The translations under genes were made by a program, and so were the position numbers. A stretch of DNA of 27,130 nt from NCBI GenBank assembly GCA_964511645.1, contig CAZEGV010000036.1, positions 1 to 27,130 on the forward strand, given 5' to 3'. Positions 7,877-16,196 of this stretch are shown here, one piece after another. This DNA comes from CAZEGV01 sp964511645. GTDB lineage: Bacteria > Bacteroidota > Bacteroidia > Cytophagales > JAAEPT01. The notes beneath the pieces were generated by a model. It saw only the letters and a program-made list of their open reading frames with translations, made no database searches and was not told the DNA's origin. The stretch's first letter is position 1, and every line of letters begins with the position of its first letter.

Positions 7877-8017
7877 TCAATAATTATCCTCTCTAGTACC
7901 TCCATGTCCTGCCGCTACAATAATCATTATTTTAATGTTCAAATAAATAAATTTAACAAATTGAACTATCGGATTTCTCATAATAAATTGCTGAAACTTT
8001 GTTATTTTTAATGCCAT
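7877..8017 (-). CDS. SQR-associated small membrane protein (46 residues)
   Basis: A 46-residue protein starts MALKITKFQQFIMRNP, has one hydrophobic helix (about residues 17-36) and ends AAGHGGTREDNY. The open frame extends further upstream into the SQR gene, but the ATG 41 bases after the SQR stop gives the sensible start. It has a basic N-terminus before the helix and a Gly/His-rich end after it, so it looks like a genuine single-span membrane protein. I have the impression of similar short ORFs following such flavoproteins in other Bacteroidota but cannot verify this. It could be an accessory subunit or anchor of the SQR-like enzyme. Confidence 0.6.
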   Translation of the reverse strand: MALKITKFQQFIMRNPIVQFVKFIYLNIKIMIIVAAGHGGTREDNY

Positions 8018-8058
8018 AATATTTTCGATTTTAGTTAAAAACAGTAATTCTTTAATTA

Positions 8059-9513
8059 TTACTCTGGTATTAACCACCAAAATGGTTTTAGTTTTGCTTT
8101 GTAAAGAAAGGCATAATGTAAAGTCAACTTAACCCAGTGCCCCGCCAATCCTAAATCACCTATTGTTTTATTTATAATTCTTCCTGTTTTTGGGTATTTT
8201 TTATAATCTGGGACAATTGGGTTTGTAGTAATTGTCACCCCTCTTCCTTTTAACATTCCATAGCCTGTAGATGCGATGCAAGCCGCTCCCATATTACCCA
8301 TTGACCCCAAGTGTTTAATTTCATCAGAGCCTGTTTTAATCATTTCTACAATGTTGTCTGCTACAATTTTAGCAGTAATTCCTGACGGCATTCCTGTACG
8401 AGGAGGTGCAGGAAATATAGCTGTTCCATTTGTAGATTGTCTAGGTTTAGAAATTGTATGAGGGGGTGCAAAAGCAATCCCTGGTGCAAATATATTTTTA
8501 TATGATGGATTTTGATATGTTTCTGGCCAATCTTGCACTGTCCATTCTTCATAAGGTTTTTTTGTATAATCAGCATCTACAATCATAAACCCTTTAAATA
8601 ATTTTTCAGTAATATCTCCTCCTATTTTATCATAAGCTTTAAACCCATGCCCAGAGAACGAGGGTATTAACATCGCAAAGTCATATTCTTCTGTCTTATA
8701 TTCTCCTTCTAAAGTTTCATAATGAGCTACTCCATCTTCTACTTTATAAACCCCTGCCCTCGTAATGGATTTTATACCTCTTTCGGCATAAACCATTTCT
8801 ATTAAATCTTTAGAAGGTATTAGTTTTCCACCCATTTTTACCGTTACCCCGTCAATCCCAAAATCTCCTACTTCATATTCATTAGATATCCATGTGATTT
8901 CGGCTTTATCTCTTACCTTATGTCGGCTTAACTCTTGCTCTACATTCATAATGTACTCAAAAGCAGCTCCCTGACAAGTAGATTTCGCATGACCTGTTCC
9001 TATTAAAATCTTAACAGCTTCACCTTTTTTCATTCTTTCAATGAGTTTACTAAGGTCTTTCCAAGCATATAAAGCATGATCATAAGTACATACTGATGCA
9101 ACTTTGTTTTTTCCCGGTCTCAAACCTTCTGTTGCTTCAAAGTTAAGTTTAGGACCTGTAGCATTAATTAAGTAATCGTAATCAATCTTTTCTGTTTGTC
9201 CTTGTTTATCTCCAATCACATACTCTACTAACACGTATCCCTTTTTGATAGATTCATCTCCTTCCGGATGAAAAGAGGTGGCTTTAGCTTGAATAAAAAC
9301 AATGTTTTTTTTCTTATACAGTGGTGCTAAAGGAAAAATAGTATCTTTTTCTGTCATCCTACCAATCCCAATCCAAATATTAGACGGCACCCATTGATAG
9401 TTGCTGTTAGGAGAAACAACTACAACTTCATGTTCTTTTGATAAACCTCTCCTTAAATACGCTGCTGACGTATGTCCTGAAATTCCTGCACCTAAAACAA
9501 CTATCTTTGCCAT
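8059..9513 (-). CDS. Sulfide:quinone oxidoreductase-like FAD flavoprotein
   Basis: This 484-residue protein starts with an FAD Rossmann motif (VVLGAGISGHTSAAYL, about 5-20) and has the second pyridine-nucleotide-disulfide-type region around NATGPKLNF (117-125). Three cysteines sit where sulfide:quinone reductases have theirs: C142, C180 (KSTCQGAAFEY) and C412 (MGAACIAST). The spacing (38 and 232) is close to that of characterised enzymes. The C-terminus (KLTLHYAFLYKAKLKPFWW) is amphipathic and basic, suited to membrane attachment. The likely role is oxidation of sulfide, persulfide or polysulfide with electrons passed to quinone. An Fnr-like operator lies upstream and a small membrane protein follows. 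The sulfide role is inferred from the cysteines; a type II NADH dehydrogenase is less likely. Confidence 0.8.
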   Translation of the reverse strand: MAKIVVLGAGISGHTSAAYLRRGLSKEHEVVVVSPNSNYQWVPSNIWIGIGRMTEKDTIFPLAPLYKKKNIVFIQAKATSFHPEGDESIKKGYVLVEYVIGDKQGQTEKIDYDYLINATGPKLNFEATEGLRPGKNKVASVCTYDHALYAWKDLSKLIERMKKGEAVKILIGTGHAKSTCQGAAFEYIMNVEQELSRHKVRDKAEITWISNEYEVGDFGIDGVTVKMGGKLIPSKDLIEMVYAERGIKSITRAGVYKVEDGVAHYETLEGEYKTEEYDFAMLIPSFSGHGFKAYDKIGGDITEKLFKGFMIVDADYTKKPYEEWTVQDWPETYQNPSYKNIFAPGIAFAPPHTISKPRQSTNGTAIFPAPPRTGMPSGITAKIVADNIVEMIKTGSDEIKHLGSMGNMGAACIASTGYGMLKGRGVTITTNPIVPDYKKYPKTGRIINKTIGDLGLAGHWVKLTLHYAFLYKAKLKPFWWLIPE

Positions 9514-9541
9514 AATCCATCTACTTTTAATGATTAATACT

Positions 9542-9585
9542 GAAAGATAAATTAAATATTTTTATTTTTACGTGATAAAAATCAC
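9542..9585 (-). promoter_or_regulatory. SQR promoter with Crp/Fnr-type operator
   Basis: The palindrome GTGAT-N4-ATCAC at 9572-9585 contains the TGAT-N4-ATCA core of Fnr-type sites. On the minus strand the box TATCTTTC (9542-9549) is one base from the TAnnTTTG consensus and predicts a transcription start near 9535-9537. That puts the palindrome centre at about -41 to -43, the usual class II activator position. The regulator is not in the window. Confidence 0.42.
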
Positions 9586-9632
9586 AAATCATTAACATTT
9601 CTAAAAAAAATCAATGGGATACTTAATATTGT

Positions 9633-10661
9633 CTAAAAACTAACCCAACCTTGAGCTTCAAGGTCAATTACATTTCCTTTCTTAGTTACTAGCTTATGTC
9701 CTTTTTCTGTGATTTTACCAATAGAAATAATGTCTCGCACATTTTTGAGTTTTTTAAACTCTTTTTCTGAACAGGTAAATAATAGTTCATAGTCTTCTCC
9801 ACCATTCAAGGCACAAGTCAAAGGATCAATACCGAACTCTAGTGCTTGCTCATAAACAGTGTTTTCTATAAAAATATTTTCATCCCAAACCTCTACTCCT
9901 ACTCCAGACTGCGTAGAAATGTGGAATAACTCAGATGCCAAACCATCAGAAATATCCATCATAGCCGAAGGTTTAAAGTCTAAAGCATTAAATTCATGGA
10001 TAATATCCATCCTTGCTTCGGGCTTTAATATCCGCTTCACGGCATATTCTTGGTCTTCTGGGATTTCTGGTTGCATCTCTGGATTAGAGATATACACTTC
10101 TTTTTCTCGCTCAAGAAGTTGTAAACCAATATATGCTGCGCCTAAATCTCCTGTTACAGCGATTACATCTCCTACTTGAGCACCGTTACGGTAAGCCACT
10201 TTATCTTTAGCTACTTCACCCAAAACAGTAACGCTTATGATTAAACCAGATTGTGAAGAAGTTGTGTCTCCACCAATTAAATCCACTCCATATTGCTCAC
10301 ATGCCATACGGATACCTTCATAAACTTCTTCTATTGCTTGTATCGAAAACCGATTACTCAGTGCTACAGAAACAGTTATTTGTTTCGGTATACCATTCAT
10401 AGCTGCTATATCAGACACATTTACCACTACCACTTTGTAACCCAAGTGTTTAAGAGGTGTATACGATAAGTCAAAATGTATTCCTTCCACCAAAAAATCG
10501 GTAGAAACGAGCTCGTAATAACTTCCTCTATCAATAACAGCGGCATCATCTCCAACGGCTTTTATTGTATTCGGATGAATTGATTTAAAATTACTCGTAA
10601 GTTTTTCTATTAGACCAAATTCTCCTAAAGAATTTACTTCTACTCGTTTTTCTTCTAACAT
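9633..10661 (-). CDS. thiL: Thiamine-monophosphate kinase
   Basis: This 342-residue AIR-synthase/PurM-fold kinase phosphorylates thiamine monophosphate to the diphosphate cofactor. Diagnostic segments are VGDDAAVID (about 38-46), the DLIGGDTTSS metal site (about 130-139), VTGDLGAAYIGLQLL and MMDISDGLASELFHI (about 228-242) and NGGEDYELLFT near the C-terminus. Length is normal for the family. It lies four bases after hisD, so it is probably cotranscribed with hisG-hisD although the pathways differ. No TPP riboswitch is visible upstream. Confidence 0.95.
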   Translation of the reverse strand: MLEEKRVEVNSLGEFGLIEKLTSNFKSIHPNTIKAVGDDAAVIDRGSYYELVSTDFLVEGIHFDLSYTPLKHLGYKVVVVNVSDIAAMNGIPKQITVSVALSNRFSIQAIEEVYEGIRMACEQYGVDLIGGDTTSSQSGLIISVTVLGEVAKDKVAYRNGAQVGDVIAVTGDLGAAYIGLQLLEREKEVYISNPEMQPEIPEDQEYAVKRILKPEARMDIIHEFNALDFKPSAMMDISDGLASELFHISTQSGVGVEVWDENIFIENTVYEQALEFGIDPLTCALNGGEDYELLFTCSEKEFKKLKNVRDIISIGKITEKGHKLVTKKGNVIDLEAQGWVSF

Positions 10662-10665
10662 TTTT

Positions 10666-11940
10666 TTATTTAAGTCTAAGTGTTACAGCATTTTTGTGGG
10701 CATATAAATGCTCGGCTTCTGCCATTACTTCTATATGTTTACCAAGGTTTTGTATTCCTTCTTTTGTAATCTCCTGAAAAGTTACTTTTGTAACAAATGA
10801 ATCCAAAGAAACACCACTATAAGCCATTGCGTAGCCATTAGTTGGTAAAGTATGGTTAGTACCCGAAGCATAATCTCCTGCTGACTCTGGCGTGTACGCA
10901 CCTAAAAATACTGACCCAGCATTCATAATACGAGGAGCAATTTCTTTATAGTTTTCGATTTGTAAAATAAGGTGTTCGGCGGCATACTGATTCAGTAAAT
11001 CAATTACTTCATCATCCGTTTGTAATACGATATATCGGCTATTGTCTAATGCTTTACTCGCAATTTCTTTACGAGGAAGAGTTGCTAACTGAATCGCTAA
11101 AGCTTCTTGAACACGCTCTACCATCTTCTCATCAGTAGTCACCATAATTACTTGACTATCTACTCCGTGTTCTGCTTGCGACAACAAATCAGACGCTACA
11201 AACGCTGGGTTTGCTTTATCATCTGCCCAAACAGCTACTTCGCTTGGTCCTGCTGGCATATCTATTGCCACACCAACTTGAGTTACTATCTGCTTAGCAG
11301 CAGTTACGTACTGATTACCTGGTCCAAATATCTTATATGTTTTAGGGATGGTCTCTGTACCATAAGCCATTGCTGCAATTGCTTGAGCACCACCTACTTT
11401 AAAAACTTTTCTTAAGCCTAACTTATCTGCTGTGTAAAGTATTGCAGGGTGAATATTTCCTTCCTTATCTGGAGGAGAACATAAGACAATTTCCTTACAA
11501 CCAGCCACTAAAGCTGGTACTGCCAACATCAATACTGTCGAAAACAAAGGAGCTGTTCCGCCTGGAATGTATAAACCCACAGCATCAATTGCCCTAGATT
11601 CTCTCCAACAACTTACACCTGAAACAGTTTCAATCTTCTCTATTGGTGATTGCTGTGCTTCGTGAAATTTTTTAATGTTTTTTTCAGCTACTGCAATCGC
11701 TTCTTTTAGCTCTTCGCTCACTAAAGTTCCTGCTAGCTTAAATTCTTTTTCGCTTACGCTAAAATCATTTAACTCTACACCGTCAAACTTATTCGTATAC
11801 CTAAATAAAGCTTCGTCTCCATTGTCTCTGACATCTTCTAGCACAGGTTTCACAACCTGCTCTAATTTGGACGCATCAAAAACTGGACGCTGTAACAACT
11901 CAGCCCACTTGTCTCTATTTGGATATTTAGCAACTAGCAT
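10666..11940 (-). CDS. hisD: Histidinol dehydrogenase
   Basis: This 424-residue enzyme catalyses the last two oxidations of histidine synthesis, L-histidinol to L-histidine, with NAD+ and zinc. Recognisable segments are DAVGLYIPGGTAPLFSTVLM (about 118-137), GGAQAIAAMAYGTETIP, GPGNQYVTAAK, MPAGPSEVAV, LLSQAEHGVDSQ (zinc and active-site region), and YAAEHLILQ and GTNHTLPT toward the C-terminus. Its ATG immediately follows the hisG stop. The rest of the his genes are not in the window; thiL follows instead. Confidence 0.97.
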   Translation of the reverse strand: MLVAKYPNRDKWAELLQRPVFDASKLEQVVKPVLEDVRDNGDEALFRYTNKFDGVELNDFSVSEKEFKLAGTLVSEELKEAIAVAEKNIKKFHEAQQSPIEKIETVSGVSCWRESRAIDAVGLYIPGGTAPLFSTVLMLAVPALVAGCKEIVLCSPPDKEGNIHPAILYTADKLGLRKVFKVGGAQAIAAMAYGTETIPKTYKIFGPGNQYVTAAKQIVTQVGVAIDMPAGPSEVAVWADDKANPAFVASDLLSQAEHGVDSQVIMVTTDEKMVERVQEALAIQLATLPRKEIASKALDNSRYIVLQTDDEVIDLLNQYAAEHLILQIENYKEIAPRIMNAGSVFLGAYTPESAGDYASGTNHTLPTNGYAMAYSGVSLDSFVTKVTFQEITKEGIQNLGKHIEVMAEAEHLYAHKNAVTLRLK

Positions 11941-12801
11941 TTATTTAATGATTTTCTCAATGGGCAATACCAAAATCCCTTCAGCACCTGCATTACGCAA
12001 GCTTTCTATAATTGGCCAAAAATCGTTTTCATCCACTACAGAATGAATAGAACTCCACCCTTTTTCATACAATGGAGTTACCGAAGGACTCTTCACACCA
12101 GGTAATATTTTTATAATTTCATCAATTGAGTCGTTAGGAGCATTCATCGTAATGTATTTGTGATTACGGGCTTCCATTACCGCTTGCATCCTGAACAACA
12201 AACGCTGTAATATTTCCGTCTTCTCAGGGGATAACGTCTTGTTCCCTATTAGTAAAGCTTCAGACTTAAACATCTTCTCAACTTCCTTCAATCCATTGCT
12301 AATCAGTGTACTACCTGTACTTACGATGTCACAAATAGCATCCGCAAGTCCAATACTTGGAGCCACCTCTACAGAACCGCTTATTTCGTGAATCTCAGCT
12401 TTAATTCCTTTTTCGTCCAGCCAGTCACCCAACAAATTAGGGTAAGAAGTAGCAATTTTACTCCCTTGTAAGTCTTGTAAACCTTTATAATCAACACTTT
12501 TGAGCACTCCGATAGAGAGCCTACACTTAGAGAAGCCTAAACGTTTTAAAAGACTCACATCTTTTCGCTTTTCTACATGTTCATTCTCCCCCACAATACC
12601 AATATCAGCAACTCCATCCTGCACATAACCAGGGATGTCATCATCACGTAAAAATAAAAATTCTAAAGGAAAATTATATGCTTCAGCCCTAAGTGTACCA
12701 CCACTTTTACTAAACGTAATTCCACATTCTTTTATTAATTTAAGAGAATCATCGCTTAATCTCCCTTTTTTTTGTACTGCTATTCTTAATATTTCTCCCA
12801 T
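11941..12801 (-). CDS. hisG: ATP phosphoribosyltransferase, long form
   Basis: This 286-residue enzyme joins ATP and PRPP as the first and feedback-controlled step of histidine synthesis. It is the long form: catalytic lobes include DDIPGYVQDGVADIGIVGEN (about 53-72) and the PRPP loop DIVSTGSTL (about 157-165), and a C-terminal ACT-like regulatory domain follows (SVTPLYEKGWSSIHSVV and GAEGILVLPIEKII), so it needs no HisZ partner. It is followed directly by hisD. A TATATTTG box lies 19-26 bases before the ATG. No T-box or his leader peptide is seen. Confidence 0.96.
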   Translation of the reverse strand: MGEILRIAVQKKGRLSDDSLKLIKECGITFSKSGGTLRAEAYNFPLEFLFLRDDDIPGYVQDGVADIGIVGENEHVEKRKDVSLLKRLGFSKCRLSIGVLKSVDYKGLQDLQGSKIATSYPNLLGDWLDEKGIKAEIHEISGSVEVAPSIGLADAICDIVSTGSTLISNGLKEVEKMFKSEALLIGNKTLSPEKTEILQRLLFRMQAVMEARNHKYITMNAPNDSIDEIIKILPGVKSPSVTPLYEKGWSSIHSVVDENDFWPIIESLRNAGAEGILVLPIEKIIK

Positions 12802-12819
12802 GAGTAATTTTATTTACTA

Positions 12820-12827
12820 CAAATATA
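12820..12827 (-). promoter_or_regulatory. -7 box for hisG-hisD-thiL
   Basis: TATATTTG on the minus strand matches the phylum TAnnTTTG element, 19 bases before the hisG start. The upstream -33 region (TTTTT at about 19 bases) is weak. Confidence 0.4.
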
Positions 12828-12870
12828 ATGATAAGAACTCCTAAAAAGTGGTATCACTTTAATTTTATAC

Positions 12871-12916
12871 AAAAATGAGTAATATCTTAGTCGTAAAACT
12901 GAAATATTACTCATTT
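12871..12916 (-). terminator. Hairpin downstream of typA, possible terminator
   Basis: AAATGAGTAATAT (12873-12885) pairs perfectly over 13 bases with ATATTACTCATTT (12904-12916), with an 18-base loop. On the minus strand the stem is followed by TTG and an AT-rich run, so it could end the typA transcript before hisG. The stem is AT-rich, so an operator or other role is also possible. Confidence 0.4.
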
Positions 12917-12996
12917 ATTTATGATAGTGTGCCCTTATCTCGTAAAACACTCGATAAGATCTGGATTTCCACTGTATCTTTTTTTTATGTGCTATA

Positions 12997-13060
12997 TTTC
13001 GACAAGCTCAATATGACACAAAAAAGAATGCCGTTTTAACCGTGTCCGTCCACTGACGGA
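12997..13060 (+). repeat. Composite intergenic repeat, short form (copy E)
   Basis: The left module TTTCGACAAGCTCAATATGA (12997-13016), continuing into CACAAAAAA, and the right module GTGTCCGTCCACTGACGGA (13042-13060) are separated by about 16 bases. The right module folds as CCGTC/GACGG. Just before it, GGATTTCCACTG (12963-12974) matches an edge of the structured element. The long intergenic gap between hisG and typA (about 290 bases) is otherwise empty. Confidence 0.6.
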
Positions 13061-13091
13061 TCTCTCACACACGAAACTGAAATAACATCAA

Positions 13092-14900
13092 TTACGACAC
13101 TACTTTTTTATTGTATTTTTTACGCTCGTTTTCATTCAAATGTATCTTACGGATACGCATTGCTTCAGGCGTAACCTCCACATACTCATCCCATTGGATA
13201 TACTCTAATGCTTCTTCTAACGAGAACTTAATTGGTGGAATCATCTTCGCTTTATCATCCGTACCAGAAGAACGTACATTAGATTGTTTTTTGGCTTTCC
13301 CAATATTCACAACTAAGTCATTAGAACGAGAATGCTCTCCTACAATTTGTCCTTCGTAGACATTATCACCGGCAGTAATAAAGAATTTACCTCTATCTTG
13401 TAATTTATCAATAGAATATGCAAAAGTAGTTCCTGTATCCATAGATACTAACACACCACTACTACGCCCAGGTATATCACCTTTCATTGGCTCATATCCT
13501 TTAAATCTGTAAGACATGATTGCACGACCAGCTGTTGCTGTTAGTACATTGTTTCTTAAACCAATTAAACCTCTCGAAGGAATGTTAAATTCGATTCTTT
13601 GTACATCACCTTTAGGCTCCATACTTACCATCTCACCCTTACGCTGAGATACAAACTCAATTACCTTACCAGAAACTTCTTCAGGCACATCAACTGTAAG
13701 CACCTCTATTGGCTCACATTTAACACCATCTATTTCTTTTATCAATACTTGTGGCTGACCGATTTGTAGCTCATACCCTTCTCTACGCATTGTTTCAATC
13801 AATACCGAGATGTGTAAAATCCCTCTACCATATACCAACCATGCATCTGCACTTTCTGTTGGTAATACACGTAATGCAAGATTTTTCTCTAATTCTTTAT
13901 CCAAACGTTCTTGAATATGACGAGAGGTAACAAACTTACCATCTTGACCATAAAAAGGGGAGTTATTAATAGTGAAAAGCATACTCATCGTAGGCTCGTC
14001 TATAGAAATTGGCTCTAATCCTTCTGGCTCTTCCAAATCAGCAATAGTATCACCAATCTCAAATCCTTCAATTCCTGATACAGCACATAGCTCACCAGAC
14101 TCAATCTCGTCTACTTTAATCTTGTCAAAACCATCAAATAAATATAAGTCTTTGATACGGCTCTTCACAAAACTTCCGTCATTCTTTACCAATGACACAG
14201 GCATATTAGGCTTCAAAATACCTCTATGTACTCTGCCCACCGCAATTCTACCAATATAATTAGAATAATCTAATGAGGTAATCTGCATCTGAATAGTCCC
14301 TTCCAATGCAACTGGAGGTGGAACATCTTCTATAATCTTATCTAATAAATGATTGATGTCTTTTGTTGGGTTTTTCCAGTCTTTACTGAACCAACCTTGC
14401 TTAGCAGAACCATATACAGTACTAAAGCTTAACTGGTCATCTGTAGCTTCCAAGTTAAACATTAACTCAAACACCGCTTCTTGAGCTTCGTCTGGTGTAC
14501 AGTTTTCTTTATCAACCTTATTAACTACTAATAAAAATTTCTTTCCTAAATCAATTGCTTTTTGCGTCACAAAACGAGTTTGAGGCATTGGACCTTCAAA
14601 GGCATCTACGATAAGTACTACCCCATCAGCCATATTAAGCACACGCTCTACCTCACCACCAAAATCGGCGTGACCAGGTGTGTCGATTATATTTATTTTT
14701 ACTCCTTTATAGTTAATAGAGACATTTTTGGCTAAAATTGTAATACCACGCTCTCGCTCAAGGTCATTACTATCCATAATAAGGTCTCCTACTTCCTTGT
14801 GATCACTAAATAATTCTCCAGTTTGAATCATTCTATCTACGATAGAAGTCTTACCATGGTCTACGTGAGCAATAATTGCAATGTTTCTTATTGATTTCAT
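13092..14900 (-). CDS. typA: Ribosome-associated translational GTPase TypA/BipA
   Basis: This 602-residue translational GTPase is collinear with TypA/BipA: G1 AHVDHGKTSIVD (10-21), RERGITI switch (about 49-55), DTPGHADFGGEVERVL, NKVDKENC (G4), then EF-G-like domains II, III and V, ending with the TypA-specific C-terminal domain (RFKGYEPMKGDIPGRSSGVL and QWDEYVEVTPEAMRIRK). It acts in ribosome assembly and stress or cold adaptation in bacteria that have been studied. The TATCTTTG box ends only four bases before the ATG, so the transcript may be leaderless or nearly so; the conserved N-terminus leaves no room for a later start. Confidence 0.97.
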   Translation of the reverse strand: MKSIRNIAIIAHVDHGKTSIVDRMIQTGELFSDHKEVGDLIMDSNDLERERGITILAKNVSINYKGVKINIIDTPGHADFGGEVERVLNMADGVVLIVDAFEGPMPQTRFVTQKAIDLGKKFLLVVNKVDKENCTPDEAQEAVFELMFNLEATDDQLSFSTVYGSAKQGWFSKDWKNPTKDINHLLDKIIEDVPPPVALEGTIQMQITSLDYSNYIGRIAVGRVHRGILKPNMPVSLVKNDGSFVKSRIKDLYLFDGFDKIKVDEIESGELCAVSGIEGFEIGDTIADLEEPEGLEPISIDEPTMSMLFTINNSPFYGQDGKFVTSRHIQERLDKELEKNLALRVLPTESADAWLVYGRGILHISVLIETMRREGYELQIGQPQVLIKEIDGVKCEPIEVLTVDVPEEVSGKVIEFVSQRKGEMVSMEPKGDVQRIEFNIPSRGLIGLRNNVLTATAGRAIMSYRFKGYEPMKGDIPGRSSGVLVSMDTGTTFAYSIDKLQDRGKFFITAGDNVYEGQIVGEHSRSNDLVVNIGKAKKQSNVRSSGTDDKAKMIPPIKFSLEEALEYIQWDEYVEVTPEAMRIRKIHLNENERKKYNKKVVS

Positions 14901-14904
14901 TTTG

Positions 14905-14912
14905 CAAAGATA
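14905..14912 (-). promoter_or_regulatory. -7 box for typA
   Basis: TATCTTTG on the minus strand matches TAnnTTTG exactly and is separated from the typA ATG by CAAA only. No good -33 TTG lies at the usual distance, so the assignment is tentative. Confidence 0.38.
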
Positions 14913-14988
14913 TACTTTATATAAAAAAGCTCTACATATAAATGCTTTTTTTTACAATTCTATTATTTTATTTTATATACTCGATTAA

Positions 14989-15025
14989 AACAAAAAAGGG
15001 TTCGCAATGCGAACCCTTTTTTGTT
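14989..15025 (-). terminator. Strong bidirectional-looking terminator after porP/sprF
   Basis: AACAAAAAAGGGTTCGCA (14989-15006) pairs with all of 15008-15025, giving a GC-rich core (GGGTTCGC/GCGAACCC) flanked by an A-run and a T-run. This is a classic intrinsic terminator for the gene ending at 15043. It works in either direction by symmetry. Confidence 0.85.
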
Positions 15026-15042
15026 AAGTTGTAAAAAGATTA

Positions 15043-16152
15043 TCATCGTCTAGGCTTACGGTGTGATTTTGCTCTATTCTTATCATCTTTTTTCCAGTGA
15101 GACTCAGCATTACGCTCTCTATAACTTGGAGGCAACCTAAACCCAGCTGTAATTTCGTGAGCACCACTACTGAATTTTCTAATTTCAGAAAGAGTAACAT
15201 CATACGAATAGAAAATCTCAATACCGTATCTATGCTTCCCTTTTCTAAAATCCTTAATTCCTTCTTTTAATTCAATCAAGCCACCCGCCATAATCGTCAC
15301 GGCATCTTGGTGTCTATATGAAAGACCTGCAAAAAATTGATCATGATAATCCATTCTTACATTTACATCTACAGAAACGGGAGCACCTGGTGCATATTTT
15401 GTAAGCATTGATGGCATTACATATATATAATCTCCAACTTCACCCTTATATGATGCAGAGAATAAATAATGTCTAGCATAACTAGTTTGAGCAAACAAAT
15501 TATTACCCAAAGCTTGATAGGTCGAGAATCCTACAGAAAATAAATCTTTCATGTAAATCATACCACCTACTGTTATATCAACTTCTCCAAAATTAGCTTT
15601 TACATCCTGAAGAGCAGGGTCATTACTAACATCTAATTTTTCATTTGTAATACCGTGTCCCTTAAACTCTCGCATTCTATCTCTATCAAGCTTATTCATT
15701 TTATATCCCAAAAAAGTACCTAAAGATAAACGAATACCATCATGGTGAGCAGTATTAAAACCTCCACTTTCAGAGAGCTTCATGTTATATGCAACGTTAA
15801 AATTCATAGATGTAGCATCCCAAGGACCAGCAGCATCCTTGTATACAAAACCACCAACACCCCACCAGTTGTGGTAAATATTCTTACTCGTTTGAGCTAA
15901 ATGTTCCTTTATAGGTGTATGAGCACTTAAATAATACGTTGTAGGTGCTCCATCAAACCCTACCCACTGCTTACGGAAACCTGTTTTTATATCTATAAAG
16001 TCCTCTGCACCAGCTAATGCTGGATTCACTAAGTATGGATTAACCATAAATTGAGAATATTGAGGAATTTGTTGGGCAAAAGCAACACTACTAAAGCTTA
16101 CTAGACCGGTAACAACAGCAATCTTTTTTAAAATTTTCTTCATATCTTTCAT
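15043..16152 (-). CDS. PorP/SprF-family type IX secretion outer-membrane protein (copy 1)
   Basis: About 369 residues with a signal peptide (KKIAVVTGLVSFSSVAFA) followed by the PorP/SprF family start QIPQYSQFMVNPYLVNPALA, then a predicted beta-barrel with WVGFDGAPTTYYLSAHTP and YHNWWGVGGFVYKD. The family works with type IX secretion: PorP in general secretion, SprF-like members with gliding adhesins. An in-frame TTG upstream is rejected in favour of ATG at 16152; a second Met three codons on is also possible. It differs from its neighbour by a basic C-terminal tail of about 25 residues (SHWKKDDKNRAKSHRKPRR). It follows the second copy by 44 bases and ends at a strong terminator. Confidence 0.9.
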   Translation of the reverse strand: MKDMKKILKKIAVVTGLVSFSSVAFAQQIPQYSQFMVNPYLVNPALAGAEDFIDIKTGFRKQWVGFDGAPTTYYLSAHTPIKEHLAQTSKNIYHNWWGVGGFVYKDAAGPWDATSMNFNVAYNMKLSESGGFNTAHHDGIRLSLGTFLGYKMNKLDRDRMREFKGHGITNEKLDVSNDPALQDVKANFGEVDITVGGMIYMKDLFSVGFSTYQALGNNLFAQTSYARHYLFSASYKGEVGDYIYVMPSMLTKYAPGAPVSVDVNVRMDYHDQFFAGLSYRHQDAVTIMAGGLIELKEGIKDFRKGKHRYGIEIFYSYDVTLSEIRKFSSGAHEITAGFRLPPSYRERNAESHWKKDDKNRAKSHRKPRR

Positions 16153-16196
16153 ACTACAATGTCTCAATGTAATACATTTTTAATAAATACCCTTAA

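Noticed and set aside
9633..10661. TPP riboswitch control of thiL
   Set aside because: There are only four bases between hisD and thiL and no thi-box sequence was seen near the operon start.
14989..15025. tRNA-like GGTTCG arm
   Set aside because: GGGTTCGCAATGCGAACCC is the core of a perfect intrinsic terminator; no D-arm, anticodon arm or acceptor pairing surrounds it. I saw no tRNA elsewhere in the window.
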